The notes beneath the pieces are model-generated. The model had not been told where the DNA came from, did no database searches, and worked only from the letters and a program-made list of their open reading frames with translations. A stretch of 64,000 nt of DNA from positions 1-64,000 of the forward strand of contig NZ_DAIQRQ010000001.1 in the NCBI RefSeq assembly GCF_036786105.1, written 5' to 3'. How positions within the stretch are numbered: position 1 is the first letter of the stretch; each line of letters begins with the position of its first letter. This DNA comes from Ohtaekwangia sp036786105. Lineage in GTDB: Bacteria > Bacteroidota > Bacteroidia > Cytophagales > Cyclobacteriaceae. The translations under genes and the position numbers were made by a program. Below, piece after piece: positions 44,804 through 52,617 of the stretch.

Positions 44804-45214
44804 ATGAAAATACTTGTGGTTCACAGGCAGAAAGAAACCGTTGTTCAAATTAAGTCAGTGCTCAGCGGATGCAATCCCGTTGTGCTTCACACCGAGTCTG
44901 GTTTGGATGGGCTCCTAACCTCGCGAATCGAACATTTCGATCTGATAATCTGCGGCACTGACCTGCCTGTGGTCACAGGCTTTGAACTGGTGCGTTCCAT
45001 ACGCACGCATTCTGTAAACCGCCACACGCCCGTAATTTTTGTTGCTGATGAAGTAGATGAAAAAACGCTGCATTTGGGCAATGCGCTGGGCGTTGCTGCC
45101 ACGCTTGTCTCCAAAGACGTTGATAACCGTTTAGCTGAAATTGTACAAGAGCGAGTAAAACCAGAAGCTGACAAGGATTGGAATGATTTACTCTCCAACA
45201 CGCGCCTGAACTAA
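44804..45214 (+). CDS. Degenerate (pseudo-)receiver domain protein
   Basis: 136 residues from ATG 44804; ATG 44777 also in frame. The CheY-like fold is clear: MKILVVHRQKE, LIICGTDLPVVTGFELVRSIR, TPVIFVADE. But the usual acidic pair is replaced by HR, and the position of the phosphoacceptor Asp reads Gly (LIICG). The Ser/Thr switch is Val. It cannot be a normal phospho-switch; a binding or scaffolding role is likely. Stand-alone gene after a NarL-type pair. Confidence 0.75.
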   Translation: MKILVVHRQKETVVQIKSVLSGCNPVVLHTESGLDGLLTSRIEHFDLIICGTDLPVVTGFELVRSIRTHSVNRHTPVIFVADEVDEKTLHLGNALGVAATLVSKDVDNRLAEIVQERVKPEADKDWNDLLSNTRLN

Positions 45215-45322
45215 CCGCATTTCGATTTTATTCCGTGCTTAAAAATAAAAGACCCCCTCTGTTTTACATCTGATTTCGTGCACGTGAAATTAGTTGTGAC
45301 TTTAATCTACCAAAATTTTTTT

Positions 45323-45352
45323 CCTCTCGCACCGGGCTTTGCCCGGGAGAGG
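45323..45352. repeat. Strong GC-rich hairpin in an intergenic region
   Basis: CCTCTC-gca-CCGGGC-ttt-GCCCGG-GAGAGG forms two stacked perfect stems (6+6 bp) with a 3-base bulge. GC-rich in an otherwise AT-rich spacer. No U-run follows, so it is not a canonical terminator. A small hairpin, GCCTG/CAGGC, lies at 45442..45455. It may be a REP-type dispersed repeat. Confidence 0.45.
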
Positions 45353-45488
45353 GGAAGAGGGACCGATGCCGAGGCTTTTCGTATCCCGCTCTCTGCATTT
45401 CATATACTTCCACATTACATCTGTCGGTTGCATAGAACCCCGCCTGGCCTCAGGCAGTTTATTTTCCGAAGTATATAATCCTTCTACT

Positions 45489-45917
45489 ATGAAAATAATT
45501 TATACCCTGCTGTTTGTTGCACTTTCTGTTTTTGTAAAAGCACAAACTGATGAGGATGCTATTAAACAGGTTATCTCCTCATCCTATATTGATGGCATTC
45601 AAAATGGAGGTAGCCCGGAAGTTATACGAAAGGGTTTCCATCCTGCATTTACCATGCTCCGCTTCGTTGATAATGATGTTAAACCTTATCCTATAGAAGA
45701 ATGGATCGCAGCCATCGAGAAAAGAAAAAAAGAAAACGCTGCACCCAGCCCAAAGGCTGAAGGTAAATTTATTTCAGTCGATATAACCGGAAGTGCTGCT
45801 GTTGTTAAACTCGATCTTTACCGGGAGAACAAGAGAGCCTTTACCGATTACCTTGTGCTTTATAAATTCACTGAAGGCTGGAAGATTGTAAGCAAAACGT
45901 ATTATCGTTATCCATAG
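45489..45917 (+). CDS. Exported NTF2-like (lumazine-binding type) protein
   Basis: 142 residues from ATG 45489; 50 codons of open frame upstream overlap the hairpin region and are not coding-like. Signal peptide MKIIYTLLFVALSVFVKAQ. The mature part has the cone-shaped NTF2 layout (AIKQVISSSYIDGIQNG, WIAAIEKR, LYKFTEGWKIVSKTYY), as in Lumazine_bd_2 proteins of Bacteroidota. Ligand and role unknown. Confidence 0.85.
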   Translation: MKIIYTLLFVALSVFVKAQTDEDAIKQVISSSYIDGIQNGGSPEVIRKGFHPAFTMLRFVDNDVKPYPIEEWIAAIEKRKKENAAPSPKAEGKFISVDITGSAAVVKLDLYRENKRAFTDYLVLYKFTEGWKIVSKTYYRYP

Positions 45918-45955
45918 AATATACTCCTTCCCTCACAGTCGATACAATTTGATTT

Positions 45956-45988
45956 TTTGGCGCCGCGTCAACCGGATGTGTAGATTTG
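45956..45988 (+). promoter_or_regulatory. Promoter TTTG-N21-TAGATTTG for the BaiN-like gene, nearly leaderless
   Basis: TTTG at 45956-45959 and TAGATTTG at 45981-45988 fit the Bacteroidota promoter with 21-base spacing. The -7 box ends only 3 bases before the ATG at 45992, so transcription would start at or beside the start codon. Confidence 0.5.
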
Positions 45989-45991
45989 TGA

Positions 45992-47221
45992 ATGCACGAT
46001 TATGATCTCATTGTAATTGGAGGAGGCGCAGCAGGGTTTTACGGAGCCATACAAACAGCTATTCTGCAACCTGGTGCCAAGATTCTGATCCTTGAAAAAT
46101 CAAATAAAGTTTTGGCTAAAGTAAAAGTATCGGGTGGAGGAAGATGCAATGTAACACAGCACTGCTTCGACCCGTTACAACTTGCCCGTCATTACCCGCG
46201 GGGAGAAAAGCCACTTAAGTCGCTTTTTAAAAATTATCATGCTAAAAATGTTGTCGAATGGTTCGAAGAAAAAAAGGTTGCATTGAAGGCAGAAGAAGAT
46301 GGCAGAATGTTTCCGGTTACAGACAGTTCACAAACTATAATCGATTGTTTTCTAAACGAAACAGCCCGATACAAAATAAAGATTGAACTTGAACGGGCTG
46401 TCGAGAATATCAAACTGGAAAATGACGGTTTCGGAATATATACTTCACAAGGATATATATACCGGGGAAAAAAAGTATTAATTGCTATTGGAGGCAATCC
46501 TAACCTTCAATTTTATCAATGGATACAGGCCTTGAATATTCGCATTATACCACCCATTCCTTCATTGTTCACCTTCAACGATTCTCAAAAAGTATTTAAA
46601 GATCTTATGGGGGTGGCTGTGCCAAATGCAGAAGTACGCATTGCTACAACCAAATTTTTACAGACAGGTCCGTTACTTATTACGCACTGGGGACTAAGCG
46701 GACCAGCGGTTATAAAATTGTCAGCCTGGGCCGCAGAATATCTTCACGACATCAACTATCAGTTTACGGTTCTTGTAAGCTGGATTGGTCCTGCCAGGGA
46801 GGATGATATTCGGGAGCAATTGAAAAATTATAAAGCACTCCATGGCAAACAGAAGATTTATAACTATCCATTATTCGATCTGCCCTCGCGTTTATGGCAG
46901 CTGCTCTGCACGCTGGCAGAAATAGAAGATCAAAAAATATGGGCTGAATTGCCTCAAAAGAATCTCAATAAACTTCTGGAAGGAATAATCAGGTCTGCAT
47001 TCCAAATTAAAGGTAAAACAACTTTTAAGGAAGAGTTTGTTACCTGCGGAGGTGTTGACCTCGCAGATATCGATATCAACACCATGGAAAGCAAGAAAAT
47101 AAAAAACCTCTTCTTCGCAGGAGAGGTTTTAAATATAGACGGGGAGACCGGTGGCTATAATTTTCAAGCTGCATGGACTACATCGTATACTGCAGCAGTC
47201 CAAATTGCCAAGCGTGCATAA
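45992..47221 (+). CDS. BaiN/HI0933-type FAD-dependent oxidoreductase
   Basis: 409 residues. The FAD dinucleotide loop is IVIGGGAAGFYGAI at the N-terminus, then VSGGGRCNVT (family hallmark), LLITHWGLSGPAVIKLS and the C-terminal GEVLNIDGETGGYNFQAAW. HI0933-like flavoproteins include BaiN, but the natural reaction is unsettled. Convergent with the gene at 47227, 5 bases away. Confidence 0.92.
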   Translation: MHDYDLIVIGGGAAGFYGAIQTAILQPGAKILILEKSNKVLAKVKVSGGGRCNVTQHCFDPLQLARHYPRGEKPLKSLFKNYHAKNVVEWFEEKKVALKAEEDGRMFPVTDSSQTIIDCFLNETARYKIKIELERAVENIKLENDGFGIYTSQGYIYRGKKVLIAIGGNPNLQFYQWIQALNIRIIPPIPSLFTFNDSQKVFKDLMGVAVPNAEVRIATTKFLQTGPLLITHWGLSGPAVIKLSAWAAEYLHDINYQFTVLVSWIGPAREDDIREQLKNYKALHGKQKIYNYPLFDLPSRLWQLLCTLAEIEDQKIWAELPQKNLNKLLEGIIRSAFQIKGKTTFKEEFVTCGGVDLADIDINTMESKKIKNLFFAGEVLNIDGETGGYNFQAAWTTSYTAAVQIAKRA

Positions 47222-47226
47222 GTGCT

Positions 47227-47838
47227 TTAAACATTCCTCCACTTGATGCCACAGCCAATTGCCTTGGTTTTGGCAGTGGGTACTGGCTTGCCGGCAAGCA
47301 GCGCATCAACAGCTTCTTCGACATATTTTTTATCGGCTGCATTCTCATCGCGTGTGTTATTGTCGATAGCGCCGATATAAGCAACTTTAAAATCTTTACC
47401 GTCACGCTGCAATACAAATACATGAGGTGTGTTCGAGGCCCCGAAAGCTTTTGCTACCTGTTGCGTTTCATCTACGAGATAAGGAAAATCATACTTTTTC
47501 TTTTTGGCAACGGCTACCATCTCTTCAAAAGAATCGCCAGGTGAAAGCTCCGGGTCGTTGGCGTTAATCGCCACAACAGGAAATCCCCTGGAAGCATAGT
47601 TTTTGTTCAACGCCTGAATGCGTTCGTTATAAGCTTTGGAATAAGGACATGTGTTGCAATCAAAGATCACAATCACCCCCTTAGAAGTTTTATAGTCTGA
47701 AAGAGAAACATATTTACCGTCAACGTTCTTCAATTTGAAATCGACTACTGTGTCTCCTACTTCGTACTTTGGAGACCGACCTGCGAACAATACAACAAGC
47801 GATAACGCCAGCCATGCCGATAGTTTTACGTTTTTCAT
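47227..47838 (-). CDS. Exported thioredoxin-fold protein (AhpC/TSA-like)
   Basis: 203 residues. A signal-like hydrophobic N-terminus ends in LVVLFAGRSP, where a lipobox would normally have Cys after AG; here it is Arg. The peroxiredoxin-like core has VGDTVVDFKLKNVDGK and the CxxC motif in FDCNTCPYSKAYNER. Such proteins reduce or scavenge oxidants in the periplasm. Probably cleaved as a normal exported protein. Confidence 0.85.
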   Translation of the reverse strand: MKNVKLSAWLALSLVVLFAGRSPKYEVGDTVVDFKLKNVDGKYVSLSDYKTSKGVIVIFDCNTCPYSKAYNERIQALNKNYASRGFPVVAINANDPELSPGDSFEEMVAVAKKKKYDFPYLVDETQQVAKAFGASNTPHVFVLQRDGKDFKVAYIGAIDNNTRDENAADKKYVEEAVDALLAGKPVPTAKTKAIGCGIKWRNV

Positions 47839-47874
47839 AACACAGTTTAGAGTTTAAAATTATCTAAATATACT

Positions 47875-48345
47875 TCATTGTACTTCTTCAATAAGTTTTT
47901 GAAGCTCGCCTTCATGAAGTTCTCGTTCTACAAACTTTCTTTTTCCATTCTTCGGATTGATGATAAGCGTGGCCGGTATAGCGCCGCCCCAGTTTTTATC
48001 AACTTTGTCGATCCAGGTGTTGTAATCTATTTCATCCAGAAGCAATACCTCACTCTGTATATTTTTCTTCAGCAAAAATGTATTGACCTTTTTAACCTTG
48101 TCCGCAAAGTCGAGGTTGATGAGTGTTACCTTCACATCAGTACTTTCTGAACGAAGCTTCTCGAACAAGGGAAGTTCTTTTACACAGGGCGCACACCAGG
48201 TAGCCCAAAAATTTATGATTTGAATGGTGCCGGATTTCTCATTCATGAGCTGTTGCAGCCTATCAAACTTTACTACTGTTGCTTGCTGCGCGGATAATCT
48301 GTAAAGAGAAAAAAGAAGAAAGAACAGAAATATTTTTTTTCTCAT
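47875..48345 (-). CDS. TlpA-like exported thioredoxin-fold protein
   Basis: 156 residues. Signal peptide KKIFLFFLLFSLYRLSAQ, then the active site FWATWCAPCVKELP (WCxPC). TlpA-type thiol reductase, possibly served by the DsbD-like protein at 24004. Lies 36 bases upstream of the other thioredoxin-fold gene on the same strand, so the two may share a transcript. Divergent from 48713. Confidence 0.9.
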   Translation of the reverse strand: MRKKIFLFFLLFSLYRLSAQQATVVKFDRLQQLMNEKSGTIQIINFWATWCAPCVKELPLFEKLRSESTDVKVTLINLDFADKVKKVNTFLLKKNIQSEVLLLDEIDYNTWIDKVDKNWGGAIPATLIINPKNGKRKFVERELHEGELQKLIEEVQ

Positions 48346-48712
48346 ATTCGAAATAACGTCAGTTGATTTTATCGGTTATAAATTCTCTTTTCAATTGTGC
48401 ATAAAAATTGATGAACGGACTAAAAATCAGGATGAAGAAAACCTTAAAATTCAGGTAGTTATAAGATGTAAGATATTTGGCAAAAAGTAATCCACAAAAC
48501 TCATTACTTATCCACATTACCTGCGTATTATCGTTTAAAGCGCAATAAATCAACGTGTTACATGGAAATTTATAAATCAATTCTTTGTGGACAACTTTGA
48601 AGGCTTTTCTGTATGAGTAAAAAACACACGATCGAAAGTAATGTTTCAAAACCTGGTAACAATACAAAAAGCAGTGTTGAAATATTTATTTTTTTAAGTA
48701 TACTAAGCACCC
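48346..48712. other. AT-rich divergent intergenic region with DnaA-box-like sites, candidate oriC
   Basis: The only stretch above 300 bases without a gene. It lies between divergent genes and is very AT-rich. It contains TTATNCACA-type DnaA boxes: TGTGCATAA at 48396-48404 (reverse of TTATGCACA) and TTATCCACA at 48508-48516 are perfect. TAATCCACA at 48488-48496 and TGTGGACAA at 48586-48594 (reverse of TTGTCCACA) each differ by one base. A T-rich tract (AATATTTATTTTTTTAAG) follows near 48680. An open frame at 48359..48667 (minus) has poor coding character. No dnaA or dnaN is nearby. Confidence 0.45.
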
Positions 48713-49651
48713 GTGAACACAAGAATACAGCAACTTTTTAACGTTCAATATCCCATCGTTCAGGCTGGCATGATTTGGTGCAGCGGATGGAGACTGGCAT
48801 CGGCAGTAAGCAATGCCGGAGGGCTAGGATTACTTGGTGCAGGATCTATGTATCCGGAAGTGTTACGTGAACACATCGCGAAATGCAAACAGGCTACCGA
48901 TAAACCTTTCGGTGTTAATATACCCTTACTATATCCGGAAATAGAGCAGCTAATAAATGTAGTGTTGGATGAGAGGATAAAGATTGTTTTTACATCAGCC
49001 GGAAACCCTGCTACATGGACACCCTTTCTGAAAGATAAAGGCATAACGGTTGTACACGTGGTGTCCAGTGCAAAGTTTGCACGCAAAGCTGAACAGGCAG
49101 GCGTAGATGCCGTAGTAGCAGAAGGCTTTGAAGCGGGTGGACACAACGGACGGGAAGAAACCACTACACTTGTGCTTATACCAATTGTTCGCGATGCTAT
49201 TAAGATTCCGCTGATTGCAGCAGGTGGTATCGCCAGCGGGCGTGCCATGGCCGCCTGTGAAGCTTTGGGAGCGAACGGTGTGCAGATTGGAAGCAGATTT
49301 GCCGCAAGCGAAGAATCCTCCGCACATGAGCATTTTAAAAAGAAGATCACCGAAAGCACCGAAGGTGATACCGTTTTAACGTTGAAGCAATTAACCCCTG
49401 TACGCCTGCTTAAAAACTCCTTCTTTCAGCAGGTGCAGGAAGCTGAACTGAGAGGAGCAACCAAGGAAGAGCTGCTAACCTTGCTAGGAACACGAAGAGC
49501 CAAACGAGGCATGTTTGAAGGCAACCTGGATGAAGGTGAACTGGAGATAGGCCAGGTATCAGCCGGCATCAAAGCGGTTCAACCGGCGGCAACCATACTA
49601 AAAGATATTTGGGATGAATACTGTGCAGTAAAAAAATCGATGTGCCTATGA
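48713..49651 (+). CDS. Nitronate monooxygenase / enoyl-ACP reductase II-like (NPD family)
   Basis: 312 residues from a GTG start. TIM-barrel flavoprotein: IVQAGMIWCSGWRLAS at the start, AVVAEGFEAGGHNG and LIAAGGIASGRAMAACEALGANGVQIG are the FMN-binding glycine motifs of the NPD/FabK family. Could oxidise nitroalkanes or reduce enoyl-ACP; the two cannot be separated by eye. The next gene overlaps its end. Confidence 0.88.
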   Translation: MNTRIQQLFNVQYPIVQAGMIWCSGWRLASAVSNAGGLGLLGAGSMYPEVLREHIAKCKQATDKPFGVNIPLLYPEIEQLINVVLDERIKIVFTSAGNPATWTPFLKDKGITVVHVVSSAKFARKAEQAGVDAVVAEGFEAGGHNGREETTTLVLIPIVRDAIKIPLIAAGGIASGRAMAACEALGANGVQIGSRFAASEESSAHEHFKKKITESTEGDTVLTLKQLTPVRLLKNSFFQQVQEAELRGATKEELLTLLGTRRAKRGMFEGNLDEGELEIGQVSAGIKAVQPAATILKDIWDEYCAVKKSMCL

Positions 49652-50080
49652 ATCCGTTAAAGATAAAAGAGACTTGCCTGTATGTACACGATCTGGAAGA
49701 AGCAAAAAGATTTTATAATAAAGTACTCGGCTTGTCAATAATCAGTTATGTAAACGGAAAGCACATTTTTTTTCGTGCAGGCAGTTCAGTTCTATTGTGT
49801 TTTAATCCGGAAGATTCAATATTAAAAACGACACCACAGGCCCATTATGGTAGCGGCAAACTTCATTTCGCATTTGAAGTTGCCGAAGCTGAGTATTTAC
49901 AGGTAAAGGACGAGATAAAATCCAAAGGCATTTCTATTTACTGCTGAAGTGACCTGGAAAAGTGGGAAAGAGTCCTTTTACTTTGAAGACCCTGAAGGGA
50001 ATGTTTTGGAAGTTGTCCCGATGCTGGGATTTGGGATTAATTGCCTTTTGCAACCGGTTCCAGAAGTTCTGAATTTTTGA
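49648..50080 (+). pseudogene. Glyoxalase/VOC family protein, frameshifted
   Basis: The first frame gives a good VOC N-terminal half: KETCLYVHDLEEAKRFYNKV to FAFEVAEAEYLQVKDEIK, ending at 49947 in KGISIYC. From 49943 another frame continues the domain with EVTWKSGKESFYFEDPEGN and VLEVVPMLGFG, the metal-binding C-terminal end. One base too many in a TTT run near 49938 explains it. The tail then runs past the normal end into the convergent gene. Sequencing error or decay. Confidence 0.65.
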
Positions 50081-50300
50081 TTGTTACTTTGGTCAGTACA
50101 TCTCCCGGTTTGAAGACATTATGATACCATAGGTCGTAATCTTTATATTGCAGGCACTTTCCTATGATTTTCCCATCGATCAGTATCTTGATATAGAGAT
50201 TACTGCTAATCGTTTGTAAAATCAACGCCTGCTGGTCTTCAGGTAATTGATTAACCTGCACGTACTCTATTCCCTTAAAATTGGTTGGCTCAATCTTCAT
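50037..50300 (-). CDS. Small conserved hypothetical protein
   Basis: 87 residues from Met11 of the open frame (ATG 50300). Mixed strands (LYIKILIDGKIIGKCLQYKDYDLWYHNVF) end in VTIKNSELLEPVAKGN. No family recognised. It overlaps the tail of the frameshifted glyoxalase, and its coding character is fair. Confidence 0.55.
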   Translation of the reverse strand: MKIEPTNFKGIEYVQVNQLPEDQQALILQTISSNLYIKILIDGKIIGKCLQYKDYDLWYHNVFKPGDVLTKVTIKNSELLEPVAKGN

Positions 50301-50440
50301 ATTTGCTTGCAACATTACTTGATAGTACATGACTTTATTTTGTAACCGCTATTTTTAACACTTCTATAGTTTTAACATCAAATTTTTTTCTTGTGATCAA
50401 AGACCTTGTTACTTTGAATCTTTGACCTTGCATTATACGG

Positions 50441-52534
50441 ATGGCTGCATTTTTTGATACTTCAATTGAATTCCTAAAAGGCGTAGGTCCGCAGCGATCA
50501 GCGTTACTCAATAAAGAGTTAAACATCTTTACATTCGGAGATTTGCTTCAGCATTTTCCTTTCCGATACGAAGACCGCACAAAATTTTACAGTATTAAAG
50601 AACTATCCGATGACTGGCCATTTGTGCAGATAAAAGGTGCAATAAGAAAAAAAGAAGTAATTGGTGTTGGGTCTAAAAAACGTTTGGTTGCCAACCTGGT
50701 TGATGAAACAGGCGAGGTGGAGTTAGTCTGGTTTCAGGGAATTAACTGGGTTAACGAAAAAATAAAAATTGGTATACCATACATTGTCTTTGGCAAGCCT
50801 GCACGCTTTGGAAGTAAATTTAGTATTGCGCATCCGGAAATAGATGTACTGACACAAAAGAATGAGCAGGAAGGATCGCTGCAACCAGTATATCCTCTTT
50901 CAGAAAAATTACGCAACAAACGTATTGACAGTAAGACCATAGCAAAGCTCATGCAGGAGCTGCTCACAGTATCAAAAGATAAAATACGGGAAACGCTTCC
51001 TCAATCTATACTTAACACGCACAAACTTATAGCAAAGAAAGAGGCTCTGGTAAATATACATTTTCCGAAGAGCTTTGAATTATTAGCAAAGTCGCAACAA
51101 CGATTAAAGTTTGAAGAACTGTTTTATATACAGCTTCGGCTGTTGAAACTTAAGCTGGTGCGACAGGAAAAATTCAAGGGCCAGATTTTTCAGGACGCTA
51201 CGTTGCTTACGAAATTTTATAACGAGCATTTGCCTTTTGCTCTTACGGATGCACAGAAAAAAGTTATCAAGGAAATATATGCCGATCTGAAATCCGGCAA
51301 GCAAATGAATCGATTGTTGCAAGGAGACGTTGGCAGTGGTAAAACAATTGTTGGCTTTATTTGTATGCTTGTTATTGTAGGCGGTGGTTCGCAGGCTGCA
51401 TTGATGGCACCCACCGAAATACTCGCACAACAGCATTACAACGGATTGAAGCGTTATGCTGATAAGATGCAGCTTCCTATTGCGCTATTGACTGGTTCAA
51501 CAAAAAAATCTGCACGCCGAGAAATTCACGATGCACTTCGTTCGGGAGAGCTCAAGATATTGATAGGTACACATGCATTGTTAGAAGAGGAGGTACAATT
51601 CAAAAACCTGGGCCTTGCCGTGGTTGACGAGCAACATCGATTTGGTGTAGCACAGCGTTCAAAGCTCTGGCAAAAAAATGCAGATATATACCCCCACGTA
51701 TTGGTGATGACGGCTACACCAATACCGCGTACGCTGGCGATGACGCTATATGGAGATCTGGATGTATCGGTAATAGATCAGTTGCCGGCTGGCAGGAAGC
51801 CGATTAAAACCATTCATAGGTTTGATTCGCATCGCCTGCAGGTAAATCAGTTTATAAGAGATCAAATCGAAGCAGGCAGGCAGGTATATATAGTATATCC
51901 GCTGATCGAAGAATCTGAAAAGCTTGACCTTAAACACCTGATGGATGGCTATGAAAGCGTATGCCGGGCATTCCCTGATTATGCAATCAGCATTGTTCAC
52001 GGAAAGATGAAGCCCGATGCAAAAGATTTTGAGATGGCTCGCTTTGCAAAAAATGAAACCAAGATTATGATAGCCACCACGGTTATTGAAGTAGGTGTGG
52101 ATGTTCCCAATGCTTCGGTTATGATCATAGAAAACGCAGAACGGTTCGGATTGTCGCAGTTACACCAGCTCCGCGGACGCGTGGGACGTGGCGCGGAGCA
52201 ATCGTATTGTATATTGATGACGGACTATAAGCTTGGTGCTGATTCGCGAACTCGCATCGAGACGATGGTAAAGACCAACAACGGATTTGAAATATCGGAG
52301 ACTGATTTAAAGTTGCGTGGACCCGGCGATGTAATGGGCACACAACAAAGTGGAGCACTTGACCTGATGATTGCGGACCTCGCGAAAGATGGCCCTACAC
52401 TTCAACTAGCCCGCGAAGCAGCTATTCAAATACTGCAAAATGATCCGGAGCTCGAAAAACCCGAAAACAGTGTAATCCGCACGCAGATTGATTCTATGCG
52501 GAAAACGGTAGTAAACTGGAGCCGCATCAGTTAG
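50441..52534 (+). CDS. recG: ATP-dependent DNA helicase RecG
   Basis: 697 residues. An N-terminal wedge/OB domain (FLKGVGPQRSALL, FPFRYEDRTKFY), then helicase motif I LLQGDVGSGKT, motif II VVDEQHRFG (DEQH), motif III MTATPIPRTLAMTLYGD and motif VI QLRGRVGRG. Unwinds branched DNA at stalled forks. Monocistronic. Confidence 0.97.
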   Translation: MAAFFDTSIEFLKGVGPQRSALLNKELNIFTFGDLLQHFPFRYEDRTKFYSIKELSDDWPFVQIKGAIRKKEVIGVGSKKRLVANLVDETGEVELVWFQGINWVNEKIKIGIPYIVFGKPARFGSKFSIAHPEIDVLTQKNEQEGSLQPVYPLSEKLRNKRIDSKTIAKLMQELLTVSKDKIRETLPQSILNTHKLIAKKEALVNIHFPKSFELLAKSQQRLKFEELFYIQLRLLKLKLVRQEKFKGQIFQDATLLTKFYNEHLPFALTDAQKKVIKEIYADLKSGKQMNRLLQGDVGSGKTIVGFICMLVIVGGGSQAALMAPTEILAQQHYNGLKRYADKMQLPIALLTGSTKKSARREIHDALRSGELKILIGTHALLEEEVQFKNLGLAVVDEQHRFGVAQRSKLWQKNADIYPHVLVMTATPIPRTLAMTLYGDLDVSVIDQLPAGRKPIKTIHRFDSHRLQVNQFIRDQIEAGRQVYIVYPLIEESEKLDLKHLMDGYESVCRAFPDYAISIVHGKMKPDAKDFEMARFAKNETKIMIATTVIEVGVDVPNASVMIIENAERFGLSQLHQLRGRVGRGAEQSYCILMTDYKLGADSRTRIETMVKTNNGFEISETDLKLRGPGDVMGTQQSGALDLMIADLAKDGPTLQLAREAAIQILQNDPELEKPENSVIRTQIDSMRKTVVNWSRIS

Positions 52535-52617
52535 TATTACTAAATCTTTAATTGCCAGCATTACAGGTGGTTAACGTTGCCACATTTTTTTACCTTTACC
52601 TGTAAGGACTTTTTTCC

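Noticed and set aside
48359..48667. 102-residue minus-strand frame in the candidate origin region
   Set aside because: Very rich in Phe/Tyr/Ile, typical of AT-rich non-coding DNA, with no motif; left out as a gene.
48760..49359. 199-residue minus-strand open frame opposite the NPD gene
   Set aside because: Antisense shadow of a clearly conserved flavoprotein; no known motif.
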